From NCBI RefSeq assembly GCF_018863195.1, contig NZ_JAHKRT010000006.1:186001-250000 (forward strand): DNA of 64,000 bases, written 5' to 3'. Positions 1 to 8,464 of the stretch are shown here, piece after piece. This stretch comes from Sphingomonas quercus. GTDB taxonomy: Bacteria; Pseudomonadota; Alphaproteobacteria; Sphingomonadales; Sphingomonadaceae. The position numbers and the translations under genes were made by a program. Each line of letters begins with the position of its first letter. Position 1 is the stretch's first letter. The notes beneath the pieces are model-generated. The model had not been told where the DNA came from, did no database searches, and was given only the letters and a program-made list of their open reading frames with translations.

Positions 1-137
1 GCGCGGCGTGGCTCGGCGTGGCCAGCAGCGGGCCGGATCACGCGCTTGCCGTCGACGCGGCGCTCAACGCGATCGCCGCCACTCTGGAGGCGCATGTCGA
101 TATCGACGGGCTGATCCGCCTCTCAGAACAGCAGTAG
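1..137 (+). CDS. cobQ: Cobyric acid synthase, C-terminal end (partial)
   Basis: The 5' part lies outside the window; the visible frame starts at base 3 and ends at TAG 135-137. The last 44 residues carry a pattern like the end of CobQ/CbiP: an AWLG segment, a helix, then LEAHVDIDGLIRL. CobQ amidates adenosylcobyrinic acid a,c-diamide to cobyric acid with glutamine and ATP. The next genes belong to the same pathway, which supports the call. It overlaps the convergent end of cobS by 15 bp. The alternative is cobyrinic acid a,c-diamide synthase (CobB), whose related segment is normally internal rather than terminal. Confidence 0.6.
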   Translation, partial: AAWLGVASSGPDHALAVDAALNAIAATLEAHVDIDGLIRLSEQQ

Positions 138-821
138 CGCCGCCAGCAGACCGGTCTCGACCAGTTCGATCCCGGCGCCGTGGCAGTCGCCGGTGATGCC
201 GCCCACCCGCCAGCGGAGCCAGAGCGCCCAGCCCGGAATCAGCAGAAACGCCACCGCCAGCCCCGGCGCGACGATCGCCGCGCCCGCCGCCGCTAGCGCC
301 CAGACACCGACATCGCGCCAGCGCGCCGCCTGCGCGATCGTCGCCCCCAGTCCCGGCTTGAGCGGCAGCAGCAGCCTCGCCCAGACCAACGGCCCGATCC
401 GCGCCGCGAACGGCACCAGCAGCACGCGCCAATCACCGCCAAGGCCGTGGAGCAGCACCAGCTTGGCGATGAGCTGCAACGCGATCGCCGTCACCGCGAA
501 GCTGCCGGCATGCGGATCCGCCATCACCGCGAGCATCCGATCCCGGTCGCGATGCGCGGCGCCCAGCCCGTCGGCGAGGTCGGCAAGCCCGTCGAGGTGG
601 AGCGCGCCTGTCACCAGCACCCACGCCGCCAGCCCGGCGAGCGCGCCGACCCACGCATCGGCGAGCCCTCCGGCGCGGGCCGCCGCAATTACGATCGCAC
701 CGACGACCAGCCCCGCCAGCGGATAGAGGCGCAGCGCCGCGGCGAACTCCGCATCGTCCGCCACCACGCGCGGCATCGGCAGCCGCGTCAGGAATGCGAC
801 CGCGAGGATCAGCCGGCGCAC
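123..821 (-). CDS. cobS: Adenosylcobinamide-GDP ribazoletransferase
   Basis: A 232-residue polytopic membrane protein of normal family length. It joins adenosylcobinamide-GDP to alpha-ribazole (phosphate) to make adenosylcobalamin (phosphate) at the inner membrane. Family motifs are visible: GALHLDGLADLADGL near residues 73-87, ADPHAGSFA near 101-109, and GGITGDCHGA near 207-216. The start chosen is GTG at 821, which gives the usual RRLILAVAFLTRLP beginning and overlaps the end of cobC by 13 bp; a longer reading would run through cobC in another frame. It is the last gene of the reverse-strand B12 series. Confidence 0.95.
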   Translation of the reverse strand: MRRLILAVAFLTRLPMPRVVADDAEFAAALRLYPLAGLVVGAIVIAAARAGGLADAWVGALAGLAAWVLVTGALHLDGLADLADGLGAAHRDRDRMLAVMADPHAGSFAVTAIALQLIAKLVLLHGLGGDWRVLLVPFAARIGPLVWARLLLPLKPGLGATIAQAARWRDVGVWALAAAGAAIVAPGLAVAFLLIPGWALWLRWRVGGITGDCHGAGIELVETGLLAALLLF

Positions 822-1369
822 GGGCGCAGCGCGATGATCTGCGCCGGGCTGCCCGGCCACAGGCGCAGGCTGATCACCGCCCCGCATGGCAGATCGAAGG
901 CGCGCGCCTGCTCCAGCCCGAAGCCGGTCAGGTGCATCAACGCCGCCCGCATCGCCCCGCCATGGGTGACGATCAGCAGCGGGCCGCCGGGCCTGTCGGC
1001 CAGCGCCGCGGCGATACGGGCGGTCAGCGACGACCAGCGTTCCCCGCCGGGCGGCGGGCAGGCGTCGGGGTCGGCCCAGAAGCGGGCCAGCGCGCCGGCG
1101 TCCACCTCGGCGGCGCCAAGCCCCTCCCACGCGCCGAAATCAAGCTCGCGCCAGCGCGGATCGACCCGCACGGCAATGCCCTGCGCCCGGCCGATCGCGT
1201 CGGCACAAGCCTTGGCCCGGACCAGGTCGGAGGTGAGGATATGATCGAAGGCAAGCCCCGCCGCCTGCGCCACGCAGTCGGAAATACCCTCGGGCGTGGC
1301 CGGCCAGTCCGTCCGCCCCAGCATGCGGCCCGGCCGCGCTGTCGGCCCGTGGCGCATCAGGTGGATCAT
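809..1369 (-). CDS. cobC: Histidine phosphatase, probable alpha-ribazole phosphatase
   Basis: A 186-residue protein of the phosphoglycerate-mutase-like histidine phosphatase family. The phosphorylated histidine is in LMRHG at residues 4-8, and the second catalytic histidine is in VTHGGAMR in the C-terminal half. Between cobT and cobS it most likely removes the 5' phosphate of alpha-ribazole phosphate or adenosylcobalamin phosphate. The start at 1369 makes an ATGA overlap with the cobT stop, so the two are translationally coupled. The family alone does not fix the substrate; the neighbours do. Confidence 0.88.
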   Translation of the reverse strand: MIHLMRHGPTARPGRMLGRTDWPATPEGISDCVAQAAGLAFDHILTSDLVRAKACADAIGRAQGIAVRVDPRWRELDFGAWEGLGAAEVDAGALARFWADPDACPPPGGERWSSLTARIAAALADRPGGPLLIVTHGGAMRAALMHLTGFGLEQARAFDLPCGAVISLRLWPGSPAQIIALRPCAG

Positions 1370-2382
1370 CAGCCGGCTGTCACTCCCGCTTCGGCGAAGG
1401 TCGCCATCTGCGCATGCGCGGCCAGCGCCGAGCGGACGATCTGCGCCGCCACCGCCGCCCCGCTGCCCTCGCCAAGCCGCATGTCGAGCCGAAGCAGCGG
1501 CGCGAGGCCGAGCCGCGCGAGCAGCCGGCCATGCCCGGGCTCGGCCGAGCAATGGCCGGCGAGGCAATGCCCCGTGATCGCCGGGCGGGCCGCGGCCAAT
1601 GGCGCGACGCCGGCGCAACTGATGAACCCGTCGAGCAGCACCGGCACGCGCATCAGCCGCGCCGTCACCACCGCGCCGGCGATGGCCGCGATCTCACGTC
1701 CGCCGAGCCGGCGCAGCGTCTCGACCGGGGTGACGGCCGCGTCGGCGTGGGCGGCGAGGCCGGCTGCCACCACCGCCGCCTTGCGCGTCACCCCCTCCGC
1801 GTCGAGCCCGGTGCCGGGGCCTGTCCAGTCCGTCGCGGTGCCGCCGAAACTCCGTGCGCAGAGCGCCGCGGCGGCGGTGGAATTGCCAATGCCCATCTCG
1901 CCGAGGACGAGCAGGTCCATGCCCTCCGCCACGATCGCCGCGCCGCTGTTGAGCGCGGAGAGCAGCTCTTCAGCGGTCATCGCTGGTGCCACGGTGAAGT
2001 CGGCGGTCGGGTGGTCGAGATCGAGCGAGACCACCTTGAGGTCGAGCCCGGCGGCGCCGGCGAGCGCGTTGATCGCGGCGCCGCCATGGGCGAAGTTGCG
2101 CACCATCTCGGCCGTCACCTCGGGCGGGAAAGCGCTGACCCCGCGCGCCGCGACGCCGTGATTACCGGCGAAGATCGCCGCGCATGCCCGGTCGATCGCC
2201 GGCACGGCGCGGCCCTGCCAGCCGGCCATGAACAGTGCGATCTCCTCCAGCCGCCCGAGCGAACCGGCGGGCTTGGTGAGCTGCCCCTGCCGCGCCGCCG
2301 CCGCCGCGACGGCCGCCGCATCCGGCATCGGCAGATCGTCCAGCGCCGCCTCGAACGCGGCGAGCGATGCGAAACGATTCAT
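1369..2382 (-). CDS. cobT: Nicotinate-nucleotide--dimethylbenzimidazole phosphoribosyltransferase
   Basis: A 337-residue enzyme that transfers ribose phosphate from nicotinate mononucleotide to 5,6-dimethylbenzimidazole, making alpha-ribazole phosphate for the lower ligand of B12. Visible family motifs are TKPAGSLGRLE near residue 37, FAGNHGV, GEMGIGNSTAAAA, and the C-terminal LRLGEGSGAA that carries the catalytic glutamate. The start at 2382 overlaps the end of the DUF1636 gene as ATGA. A longer upstream reading would only enter that gene in another frame, so it is rejected. Confidence 0.96.
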   Translation of the reverse strand: MNRFASLAAFEAALDDLPMPDAAAVAAAAARQGQLTKPAGSLGRLEEIALFMAGWQGRAVPAIDRACAAIFAGNHGVAARGVSAFPPEVTAEMVRNFAHGGAAINALAGAAGLDLKVVSLDLDHPTADFTVAPAMTAEELLSALNSGAAIVAEGMDLLVLGEMGIGNSTAAAALCARSFGGTATDWTGPGTGLDAEGVTRKAAVVAAGLAAHADAAVTPVETLRRLGGREIAAIAGAVVTARLMRVPVLLDGFISCAGVAPLAAARPAITGHCLAGHCSAEPGHGRLLARLGLAPLLRLDMRLGEGSGAAVAAQIVRSALAAHAQMATFAEAGVTAG

Positions 2383-2786
2383 GCCACGACGAAGCCGGCG
2401 GGTGGCGTGCGCGTCAGGAAATGTCCCTTCACGCCCTCCGGCCATTGGCGGTACGGTACCTGCCCCATCTCGCTCTCCGCATAGGCGACGGCATAATCGA
2501 GGATGGCGCGCGCCGCCGCCTCGCCGGGGACGAAGCGGCCAAGCACAAAGCCGACCTTGCCCGGCGCGCGCAGATGCACCGTGCAATGGTCGGCACACGC
2601 GAACAGGCACGGCATCTCCTGCACGGCGATGCCGGCATAGCACGGCTCGGCGGCGTGCGCCGCGCGCAGCGCCTCGATCAGCCGCGCCCCGCCGGAGACG
2701 CCATCGGCGTCATGCCGCGCGTCGTCGGCGTGGCGGCAGCTGTTGCAGGCGACCACCGCCGGCCCGTCCGCGACCGCGACCAGCAC
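2379..2786 (-). CDS. DUF1636 family small cysteine-containing protein
   Basis: A 135-residue protein resembling DUF1636, a family predicted to bind metal and often found beside cobalamin genes. Cysteines lie in CNSCRHA near the N-terminus and in MPCLFACADHC in the middle, like a ferredoxin-type or metal-binding fold. The start is GTG at 2786, one base after the stop of the membrane-protein gene, and the end overlaps the cobT start. Its place inside the riboswitch-controlled unit suggests a job in cobalt handling or B12 assembly. No biochemical role can be read from the sequence. Confidence 0.75.
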   Translation of the reverse strand: MLVAVADGPAVVACNSCRHADDARHDADGVSGGARLIEALRAAHAAEPCYAGIAVQEMPCLFACADHCTVHLRAPGKVGFVLGRFVPGEAAARAILDYAVAYAESEMGQVPYRQWPEGVKGHFLTRTPPAGFVVA

Positions 2787-2787
2787 C

Positions 2788-3336
2788 TCAGGCCAGCGCC
2801 CGCCGCCCGGCCAGCGGGGCGCCGAGCGCCACGAGACCGTGGTAGAGCGCCGCCAGACCGATCAGGATCGCGGCGTTGCGCACGAACTGGGTGACCAGCA
2901 CCGACCCGGAAAAGGCGGCGCCGATATGCCCCTCGATGCCCATGCCGAAGAACAGCACGACCAGCTTGAACGCCACGAACCCCGCGACATAGCCGAGCGC
3001 GAGGCCCGCCCGGTCGCCGCCCGCGCGCCGGGCGAAGCCGTCGGCCGCGATCACCGAGGCGATGCCGCCGAAGAGCAGCGAGGCCGCCCAGCCATAGGTC
3101 GCTGCCTCATGCGGAAAGCCCTGCAGGCAGAAGCCGACGGCCTGGCTCGCCGCCCAGACGAGCGCCATCAGCGCAAGGCCATCCCGCCGCCCCATATGCA
3201 CGGCGGCCAGCGCCGCCAGCGCCGGGAAGGGCGTCGCGCATTTCAGGACCAGGCTGACGATCGCGCTCGTCGCGGTGAGCAGCAGGATCCAGAGCAGGGC
3301 GGCGCCGCGATCGGCGCCGGTACGATCATATCCCAT
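2788..3336 (-). CDS. Multi-pass inner-membrane protein of the B12 locus, function unknown
   Basis: A 182-residue protein with about five hydrophobic segments (near residues 13-31, 37-60, 78-98, 110-130 and 150-172) and no signal peptide. It carries no ATPase or extracellular domain. It sits between btuB and the DUF1636 gene downstream of a cobalamin riboswitch, which points to transport of cobalt, a corrinoid or a lower-ligand precursor. Its size and small-residue-rich helices recall substrate-capture subunits of energy-coupling-factor transporters, but I see no family motif that proves this. The start ATG at 3336 lies 13 bases after the btuB stop. Confidence 0.7.
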   Translation of the reverse strand: MGYDRTGADRGAALLWILLLTATSAIVSLVLKCATPFPALAALAAVHMGRRDGLALMALVWAASQAVGFCLQGFPHEAATYGWAASLLFGGIASVIAADGFARRAGGDRAGLALGYVAGFVAFKLVVLFFGMGIEGHIGAAFSGSVLVTQFVRNAAILIGLAALYHGLVALGAPLAGRRALA

Positions 3337-3349
3337 CGTCCCATCTCCC

Positions 3350-5293
3350 TCAGAAACGGCCGCGAATGCCGGCGTAGACGCTCCGGCCGAGCGTGCCGTA
3401 ACGGTAGACCGTCGTGTAATCCTCGTCGAACAGGTTTTCGACCCGTGCGAACAGACGCACCGTCTCGCTCAGCGCAAACTCCGCCCGCGCATCGACCAGC
3501 GTGTAGGAATCGAGCTGGCGAGCATTGGCGACATCATCGAAGCTCCGCCCCGACCAGCGCAGCGCAGCGCCGGTGGTGAGGCCGAAGCCCCAGTCATAGC
3601 TGACCGAGGCGTTGGCGACATGGCGCGGGCGACGCGGCAGCCATTTGCCGAAGCTGCTTCCCGGCGAACGATCCTCGGATTGCATCCAGCTGTAATTGCC
3701 GTCGAGGGTCAGGCCGCCGACCTTCGCCGCTGCCGTCGCCTCGATGCCCTTCGCCCCGGCGCGGGCGATATTGTCGTAATAGCCGAAGCGCGAGATCGTT
3801 GTCCCAGGCACCACGCACAGCGGATCGCTGGTCGGCGCGATGCAGCTTGCGAAGATGATCTGATCCTTCGTCCGCCGCTCGAACCATGTGGCGCCGAAGC
3901 TCAGCGCCCCGTCCAGCAGCCGCTGCTCGGCGCCGGCCTCCCAGCCATGGGCGCGCTCGGGCGACAGGGCGATGTTCCCGTAATCGGAGAACAGCTGATA
4001 GAGCGTCGGCGCCTTGAAGCCCTCGCCATAGCTGGCGCGAAGCACCGTGCCGGTCGGCAGCCTCCACGCCGCGCCGCCCGAAAACAGGGTGCGCGAACCG
4101 TAGCGACTGTGATCGTCGTTACGCGCGCCGCCGGTCAGGGTCAGCCCGGCAAACACTTCGCCGCTGACCTGCCCGTAAAAGCTGGTGATCTCCGCGCGCC
4201 CTCGCGCCGGCGCGGGCACCGGCGCCGCCAGCGATGCCGGCGGCGACACGCTGCGGAAGCGGGAGCGCTCATTCTCGACGCCGAACACCGCGTTCCATCC
4301 CTTGGCGATGGCGAGGCTGCCCTGATATTCGAGCCGTTCGTTGCGGCCGGCGGAATCGAAGGTCTGCGCGCGCTCGAGGGCGGGGTTATAATTGTCGCGA
4401 TCGGTGTCGGTATAGCCATAGCCGATGCGGTTGCGCAGGCGCCCGCCGAACAGATCGACATTGAGGCCCGCATAGCCGACAAACTCGCGGTTCAGGCCAT
4501 ATTCGGGCGTATCGCCGCTGAACCCGTCGATCCCGGCACGGCCCCATCCATAATAGCCGCGCACGTCGGCGCTGACGCCATCGGCCAGCTCCAGCACGGC
4601 GCGGCCCGAGAGGTTGCGATTGGTGTAGCCGTCGCGCTCCTTGCCGCCGAATGCCGGCGCGATCGCCGAGATGCCGTCGGTGGTGAAGGCCTGCGCGCCC
4701 AACCGCCAGGCGAGTGGGCCGCTGCGCCCGCCAAGGCCGGCGCGCGCACTGACCGTCTCGCGCGAGCCGGTCTCGACGTCGAAGCTCGCCTCGAGCGGCT
4801 GGTCCGGCAGCGGGGTGACGATGTTGACGACGCCGCCGATCGCCTGGCTGCCCCACAGGATCGACTGCGGCCCGCGCAGCACCTCGATGCGGGCGGCGTC
4901 GCCGATCAGCAGATTGGCGAAATTGTAGCCGCCGCCGGCGGCCGAGGGATCATTGAGCTTGACGCCGTCGATCACCACCACCGTCTGATCCGTCTCGGCG
5001 CCGCGAATGCGCAGCGACGTCGCCGTCCCATAGCCGCCATTGCGGGTGACGCTGATGCCCGGCGTGCGCTGGAGGATTTCGGTGACGCCGATATCCTGGG
5101 CGCGATCGATCGCCGCCTTGTCGAGCACCGTCACCGAAGCGGCGACGCGATCGATCGAGGTCGGCGCGCGCGTCGCCGTGACGATGACGGCGCTGGCGTC
5201 CGGATCGGCCGCGGCATCCGGCCGCGGCGCCTCCTGCGCCAGCGCGGGCGCGGACGAAAGCAGAACGGAAACAAGAAGATAAGATCTGATCAT
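3350..5293 (-). CDS. btuB: TonB-dependent outer-membrane cobalamin receptor
   Basis: A 647-residue TonB-dependent receptor with a signal peptide (about residues 1-19, ending ALA-QEA), a TonB box in SAVIVTATR, a plug domain with the LRIRGAETDQTVVVIDG stretch, and a beta-barrel ending in Phe as usual for outer-membrane proteins. Length and plug resemble BtuB, and the cobalamin riboswitch just upstream supports cobalamin as substrate. The start at 5293 is preferred over the in-frame ATG at 5332 because it starts the signal peptide directly and has a G-rich Shine-Dalgarno sequence about seven bases upstream. Confidence 0.93.
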   Translation of the reverse strand: MIRSYLLVSVLLSSAPALAQEAPRPDAAADPDASAVIVTATRAPTSIDRVAASVTVLDKAAIDRAQDIGVTEILQRTPGISVTRNGGYGTATSLRIRGAETDQTVVVIDGVKLNDPSAAGGGYNFANLLIGDAARIEVLRGPQSILWGSQAIGGVVNIVTPLPDQPLEASFDVETGSRETVSARAGLGGRSGPLAWRLGAQAFTTDGISAIAPAFGGKERDGYTNRNLSGRAVLELADGVSADVRGYYGWGRAGIDGFSGDTPEYGLNREFVGYAGLNVDLFGGRLRNRIGYGYTDTDRDNYNPALERAQTFDSAGRNERLEYQGSLAIAKGWNAVFGVENERSRFRSVSPPASLAAPVPAPARGRAEITSFYGQVSGEVFAGLTLTGGARNDDHSRYGSRTLFSGGAAWRLPTGTVLRASYGEGFKAPTLYQLFSDYGNIALSPERAHGWEAGAEQRLLDGALSFGATWFERRTKDQIIFASCIAPTSDPLCVVPGTTISRFGYYDNIARAGAKGIEATAAAKVGGLTLDGNYSWMQSEDRSPGSSFGKWLPRRPRHVANASVSYDWGFGLTTGAALRWSGRSFDDVANARQLDSYTLVDARAEFALSETVRLFARVENLFDEDYTTVYRYGTLGRSVYAGIRGRF

Positions 5294-5407
5294 GTAAAAC
5301 CCCCGTGACAACGCACCCCCGCGCTCGCGCACGGAGGCAGCAGAAGTCGCCGCTCGGGTTCATACCCGTTCGACCGGAACACCCTGTCCGGACGAAGGAC
5401 GACCGCG

Positions 5408-5570
5408 ACGGGCAGGTCTCCTGGCTCGCGGGTCATTGCCGTCCGGGCCGCCTTCTCGGGATCGTAAACCCCAATGGCTGAGTGGCTCGGTGGCTCGCCG
5501 CTTACAGTTGCAGGGGCAGCCGGGGCGTCGAACCCCGTTCCCTTTTCATCCCCGTCACCGGGGAACCTGT
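5408..5570 (-). promoter_or_regulatory. Cobalamin (AdoCbl) riboswitch upstream of btuB
   Basis: On the reverse strand the conserved order of a B12 riboswitch can be read: a 5' GGTTCCCCGGTGA stem, the core CTGCCCCTGCAACTGTAAGC (complement near 5500-5520), a GCCACT segment, GAGAAGGC, and the B12 box AGCCAGGAGACCTGCC at 5411-5427. About 115 bases separate the box from the btuB ATG, which leaves room for an expression platform; a short hairpin and a G-rich ribosome binding site lie there. It should switch off btuB and the downstream cob genes when cobalamin is plentiful. Its 5' end is only about 36 bases past the btuD stop. Confidence 0.95.
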
Positions 5571-5606
5571 CGCGATCGCCGCCCTACGCCGAGGCCGCGG
5601 CCGCGG

Positions 5607-6383
5607 TCAACTGCTGCGATGCAGCGGCACGAGGATCGGCTGGCCTTCCACCATCCCGGTCCAGGCGCGGATGCCGAATATGGCGGCGAGCCTCTCCGCC
5701 GTCAGCACGTCGGCCGGGGCGCCATCGGCGACGACGCGGCCCGCGTGCAGCAGCAGCAGCCGGTCGCACTGCCGCGCGGCAAGGCCGAGATCGTGCAGCA
5801 CCGCGATGACCAGCGCCCCCTCTCCCGCCCGCGCCCGCAGCAGCGCCATCATGTCGAGCTGGTGACCGGGATCGAGCGCCGCCAGTGGCTCGTCGACGAT
5901 CAGTACCGGCGCCTCCACCGCCAGCGCGCGGGCGAGGAGCACGCGGGCGCGCTCGCCCCCGGAAAGTTCGGTGGCGACGCGGTCGCGCAGATCGGTGACC
6001 TCGGTCAGCGCCATGGCGCGGTCGATGGCGGCGGCATCGCCCGCGCCGATGCGCTGGAACGGCGCCAGATGCGGCAGCCGGCCGAGCGCCACCAGCCGCG
6101 CTACGGACAGCGGCCAGTGCAGCGTCTGGCCCTGAGGCAGATAGGCGATGCGCCGCGCCATCTCGGCGCGCGGGATCGCCGCGACATCGCGACCGTCCAG
6201 CGTCGCCCGCCCCCGCGCCACCGGCAGCAGCCCGGCCAGCGCGCGGACAAGCGTCGACTTCCCGGCGCCGTTCGGCCCGACCACGCCGACCAGCCCGCCC
6301 GGCGCGAACGCCGCGCTCGCCGCGTCGAGCACGATGCGGCCGCCAAGAGTGACTGCAAGGCCCTCGCAGGCGAGCGTCACCAT
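5607..6383 (-). CDS. btuD: Cobalamin/iron-type ABC transporter ATP-binding protein
   Basis: A 258-residue ATPase of the FecE/BtuD type. Walker A is GPNGAGKST at residues 36-44, the signature LSGGE is at 140-144, Walker B LIVDEP at 161-166, and a switch histidine lies in VLHDLG. It overlaps the end of the permease gene by 7 bp, so the two form a pair. Beside btuB, a B12 riboswitch and a divergent binding-protein gene, cobalamin is the likely cargo, although the same family also moves iron siderophores and haem. Confidence 0.88.
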   Translation of the reverse strand: MVTLACEGLAVTLGGRIVLDAASAAFAPGGLVGVVGPNGAGKSTLVRALAGLLPVARGRATLDGRDVAAIPRAEMARRIAYLPQGQTLHWPLSVARLVALGRLPHLAPFQRIGAGDAAAIDRAMALTEVTDLRDRVATELSGGERARVLLARALAVEAPVLIVDEPLAALDPGHQLDMMALLRARAGEGALVIAVLHDLGLAARQCDRLLLLHAGRVVADGAPADVLTAERLAAIFGIRAWTGMVEGQPILVPLHRSS

Positions 6384-7417
6384 ATCCGGCGCGCCCGCAT
6401 CAGATGGGCGAGGAACACCGGCACGCCAAGAAAGGCGGTGACCACGCCGAGCTTGAGCTCATTGGCGGTCGGCACCAGCCGGACGGCGACATCCGCCACC
6501 GTCAGCAGCGCCGCCCCCGCCAGCGCTGACGGCAGCAGGATCGACGACGGGGCGCGATCGGTGAGCGGGCGGACGAGATGCGGCACGATCAGCCCGACGA
6601 ACCCGATCGCCCCGGACACCGCCACCGCGCCGCCGACGCCGATTGCCACCCCGGCAAGCAGGCGCAGCCGCGTGGCGCCGAGATCCACGCCGAGCGCTGC
6701 GGCCCCCTCCTCGCCCAGCGTCAGCGCATCGAGCGCGCGGCCGTCCCACAGCAGCAGGCCGACGCCGATGGCGACGCAGGGCAGCGCCAGCAGCACATGA
6801 TTGGCCGAGCGATCCTCCAGGGAGCCGAGCAGCCATGTGGCGATCTCCATCGCCGCGAACGGATTGGGCGACAGGTTCAGCGCGAGGCTGATCCCGGCCC
6901 CGGCGAGCGTCGCCATGGCGATGCCGGCGAGGATCAGGGTCAACGGGCTTTCCACGTCGCCGGCCAGCGCGAACAGCAGCGCGATCGCGGTCAGCGCGCC
7001 GATGATGGCGAGCAGCGGCAGCAGCGCCGGGTGCAGATTGGCGAGGCCGAAATAGAGCGCCACCACCGCGCCGAGCGCAGCGCCGTTGGACACGCCGAGC
7101 ACCGCGGGCTCCGCCAGCGGATTGCGCAGGTAGCCCTGTAGCGCGGCCCCGGCGAGGCCGAGCATCGCCCCGACCCCGAGGCCGAGCAGTCCGCGCGGAA
7201 GCCGCAGATCGACGAGGATGACATGGGCGATGACATCGCGTCCCTCCACCGCGGCCAGCAGCCGCCCCGGCCCGAGCGCGACCGTGCCGATGCCGAGCGA
7301 CAGCAGGAAGGCGAGCGCGGCCAGCCCGGCGAGGCCGATGATCAGGATCGGGCGGGGCAGCGCGGCAGTCACGAACGGCTCTTTCGCCGCGCGGCCCGCC
7401 CATGTCCACACCGTCAC
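6377..7417 (-). CDS. btuC: FecCD/BtuC-type ABC transporter permease
   Basis: A permease of up to 346 residues with about nine or ten membrane segments. FecCD-family signatures are visible: RLPRGLLGLGVGAMLGLAGA, then RNPLAEPAVLGVSNGAA, and the cytoplasmic coupling region IGFVGLIVPHLVR. It forms the membrane channel for the BtuD ATPase encoded next. The true start may be the in-frame GTG at 7372 rather than ATG 7417, because the first 15 residues are not typical of the family. The 183 bases between it and btuF hold no clear second riboswitch. Confidence 0.9.
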   Translation of the reverse strand: MTVWTWAGRAAKEPFVTAALPRPILIIGLAGLAALAFLLSLGIGTVALGPGRLLAAVEGRDVIAHVILVDLRLPRGLLGLGVGAMLGLAGAALQGYLRNPLAEPAVLGVSNGAALGAVVALYFGLANLHPALLPLLAIIGALTAIALLFALAGDVESPLTLILAGIAMATLAGAGISLALNLSPNPFAAMEIATWLLGSLEDRSANHVLLALPCVAIGVGLLLWDGRALDALTLGEEGAAALGVDLGATRLRLLAGVAIGVGGAVAVSGAIGFVGLIVPHLVRPLTDRAPSSILLPSALAGAALLTVADVAVRLVPTANELKLGVVTAFLGVPVFLAHLMRARRIW

Positions 7418-7600
7418 ACCGAACTTGTTTCCCGGCCTGCTCCTCCCCGCGCGCCCGCGTTGCTGCCGGGGTGGGTGCCGGATCAGGGGGAGATGACTTT
7501 GCCGCGGGGCGCGGCGGACGACGCGGCTCCCCCCCTACGACGGGATTCGGCGTCGCCGTCTCTCTTGTGACATCGCCCGGCGGCATGCGAAGGCCGGGCG

Positions 7601-8464
7601 ATGCGGCCCCGCCTGCTCATCCTGATCCTCGCGCTTGCCGCGACCTCCGGTGCAGCCGCGCCGCGGCGGATCGTGTCGCTCAATCTGTGCGCCGACCAAT
7701 ATCTGCTGGCGCTGGCCGATCCCGGGCAGATCGCCGCCCTCACCCAATATGCGCGCGATCCGGCGATGTCGGCCGAGCCCGGCAGGGCGGCGCGGTTGCC
7801 CTTCTCGCGCGGCTCCGCGGAGGAGGTGATGGCACTCGATCCCGACCTGATCCTCTCTACCCCCTATCGCCGGATGGACGCGCTGGCGGCGGCAGGGAGA
7901 CATTATCCGACGATCACCCTCGATCCTGCCGACAGCTATGCGGCGATCCGCGATCAGGTGCGGCAGGTGGCCGGAGCCATCGGCCACCCGGAACGGGGCG
8001 AGGCGCTGGTGCGGCGGATGGATGCGGCGCTTGCCCGATTGCCGCGCAACGCCGGCGGCGGGCGGGTGGCGGCCTATTATCAGCGGCGCGGCTATCTCAC
8101 CGGTCGCGGCACGCTGATCGACGATCTCATGGCGCGGGCCGGCCTCGTCAATCTCGCCGCCCGGCTCGGCCGGCCGGCCCTGTCGCGCCTGTCGCTGGAG
8201 CAGCTGGTTGCGGCGCGGCCCGATTTCCTGATCGTCGAAACGGACAGCGCCCATGTCGCCGACCAGGGCACGGAGATGCTCCAGCATCCGGCGCTACGCC
8301 ATATCCCCCGTCTGTCCCTGCCGCAGGCGTGGACGGTGTGCGGCGGCCCGGCCTATGTGCTGGCGGCGGCGAGCCTCATCGGCCAGCTCGAACCTAGAAT
8401 TCCACGCCCGCCTGCGCCTTCACGCCATCGCGGAACGGGTGCTTCACCTGGGCCATCTCGGTGA
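7601..8464 (+). CDS. btuF: Periplasmic cobalamin-type ABC substrate-binding protein
   Basis: A 287-residue protein with a signal peptide (about residues 1-20) and a class III binding-protein fold: RRIVSLNLCADQYLLAL after the signal, AALTQYARDP, and PDLILSTPYR. It probably delivers cobalamin or a corrinoid to the BtuCD pair encoded divergently. The start ATG follows closely on the divergent promoter region. The last about 23 residues are read antisense to the 3' end of cobO and are rich in Pro and Arg. They look unlike a folded domain, so the natural end may be near GQLEP with the rest a readthrough tail. Confidence 0.85.
   Translation: MRPRLLILILALAATSGAAAPRRIVSLNLCADQYLLALADPGQIAALTQYARDPAMSAEPGRAARLPFSRGSAEEVMALDPDLILSTPYRRMDALAAAGRHYPTITLDPADSYAAIRDQVRQVAGAIGHPERGEALVRRMDAALARLPRNAGGGRVAAYYQRRGYLTGRGTLIDDLMARAGLVNLAARLGRPALSRLSLEQLVAARPDFLIVETDSAHVADQGTEMLQHPALRHIPRLSLPQAWTVCGGPAYVLAAASLIGQLEPRIPRPPAPSRHRGTGASPGPSR

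Noticed and set aside
7418-7600. Possible second B12 riboswitch between btuC and btuF
   Set aside because: No B12 box and no CTGCCCCTGCAACTG core is visible on either strand; only GC-rich, weakly repeated sequence.
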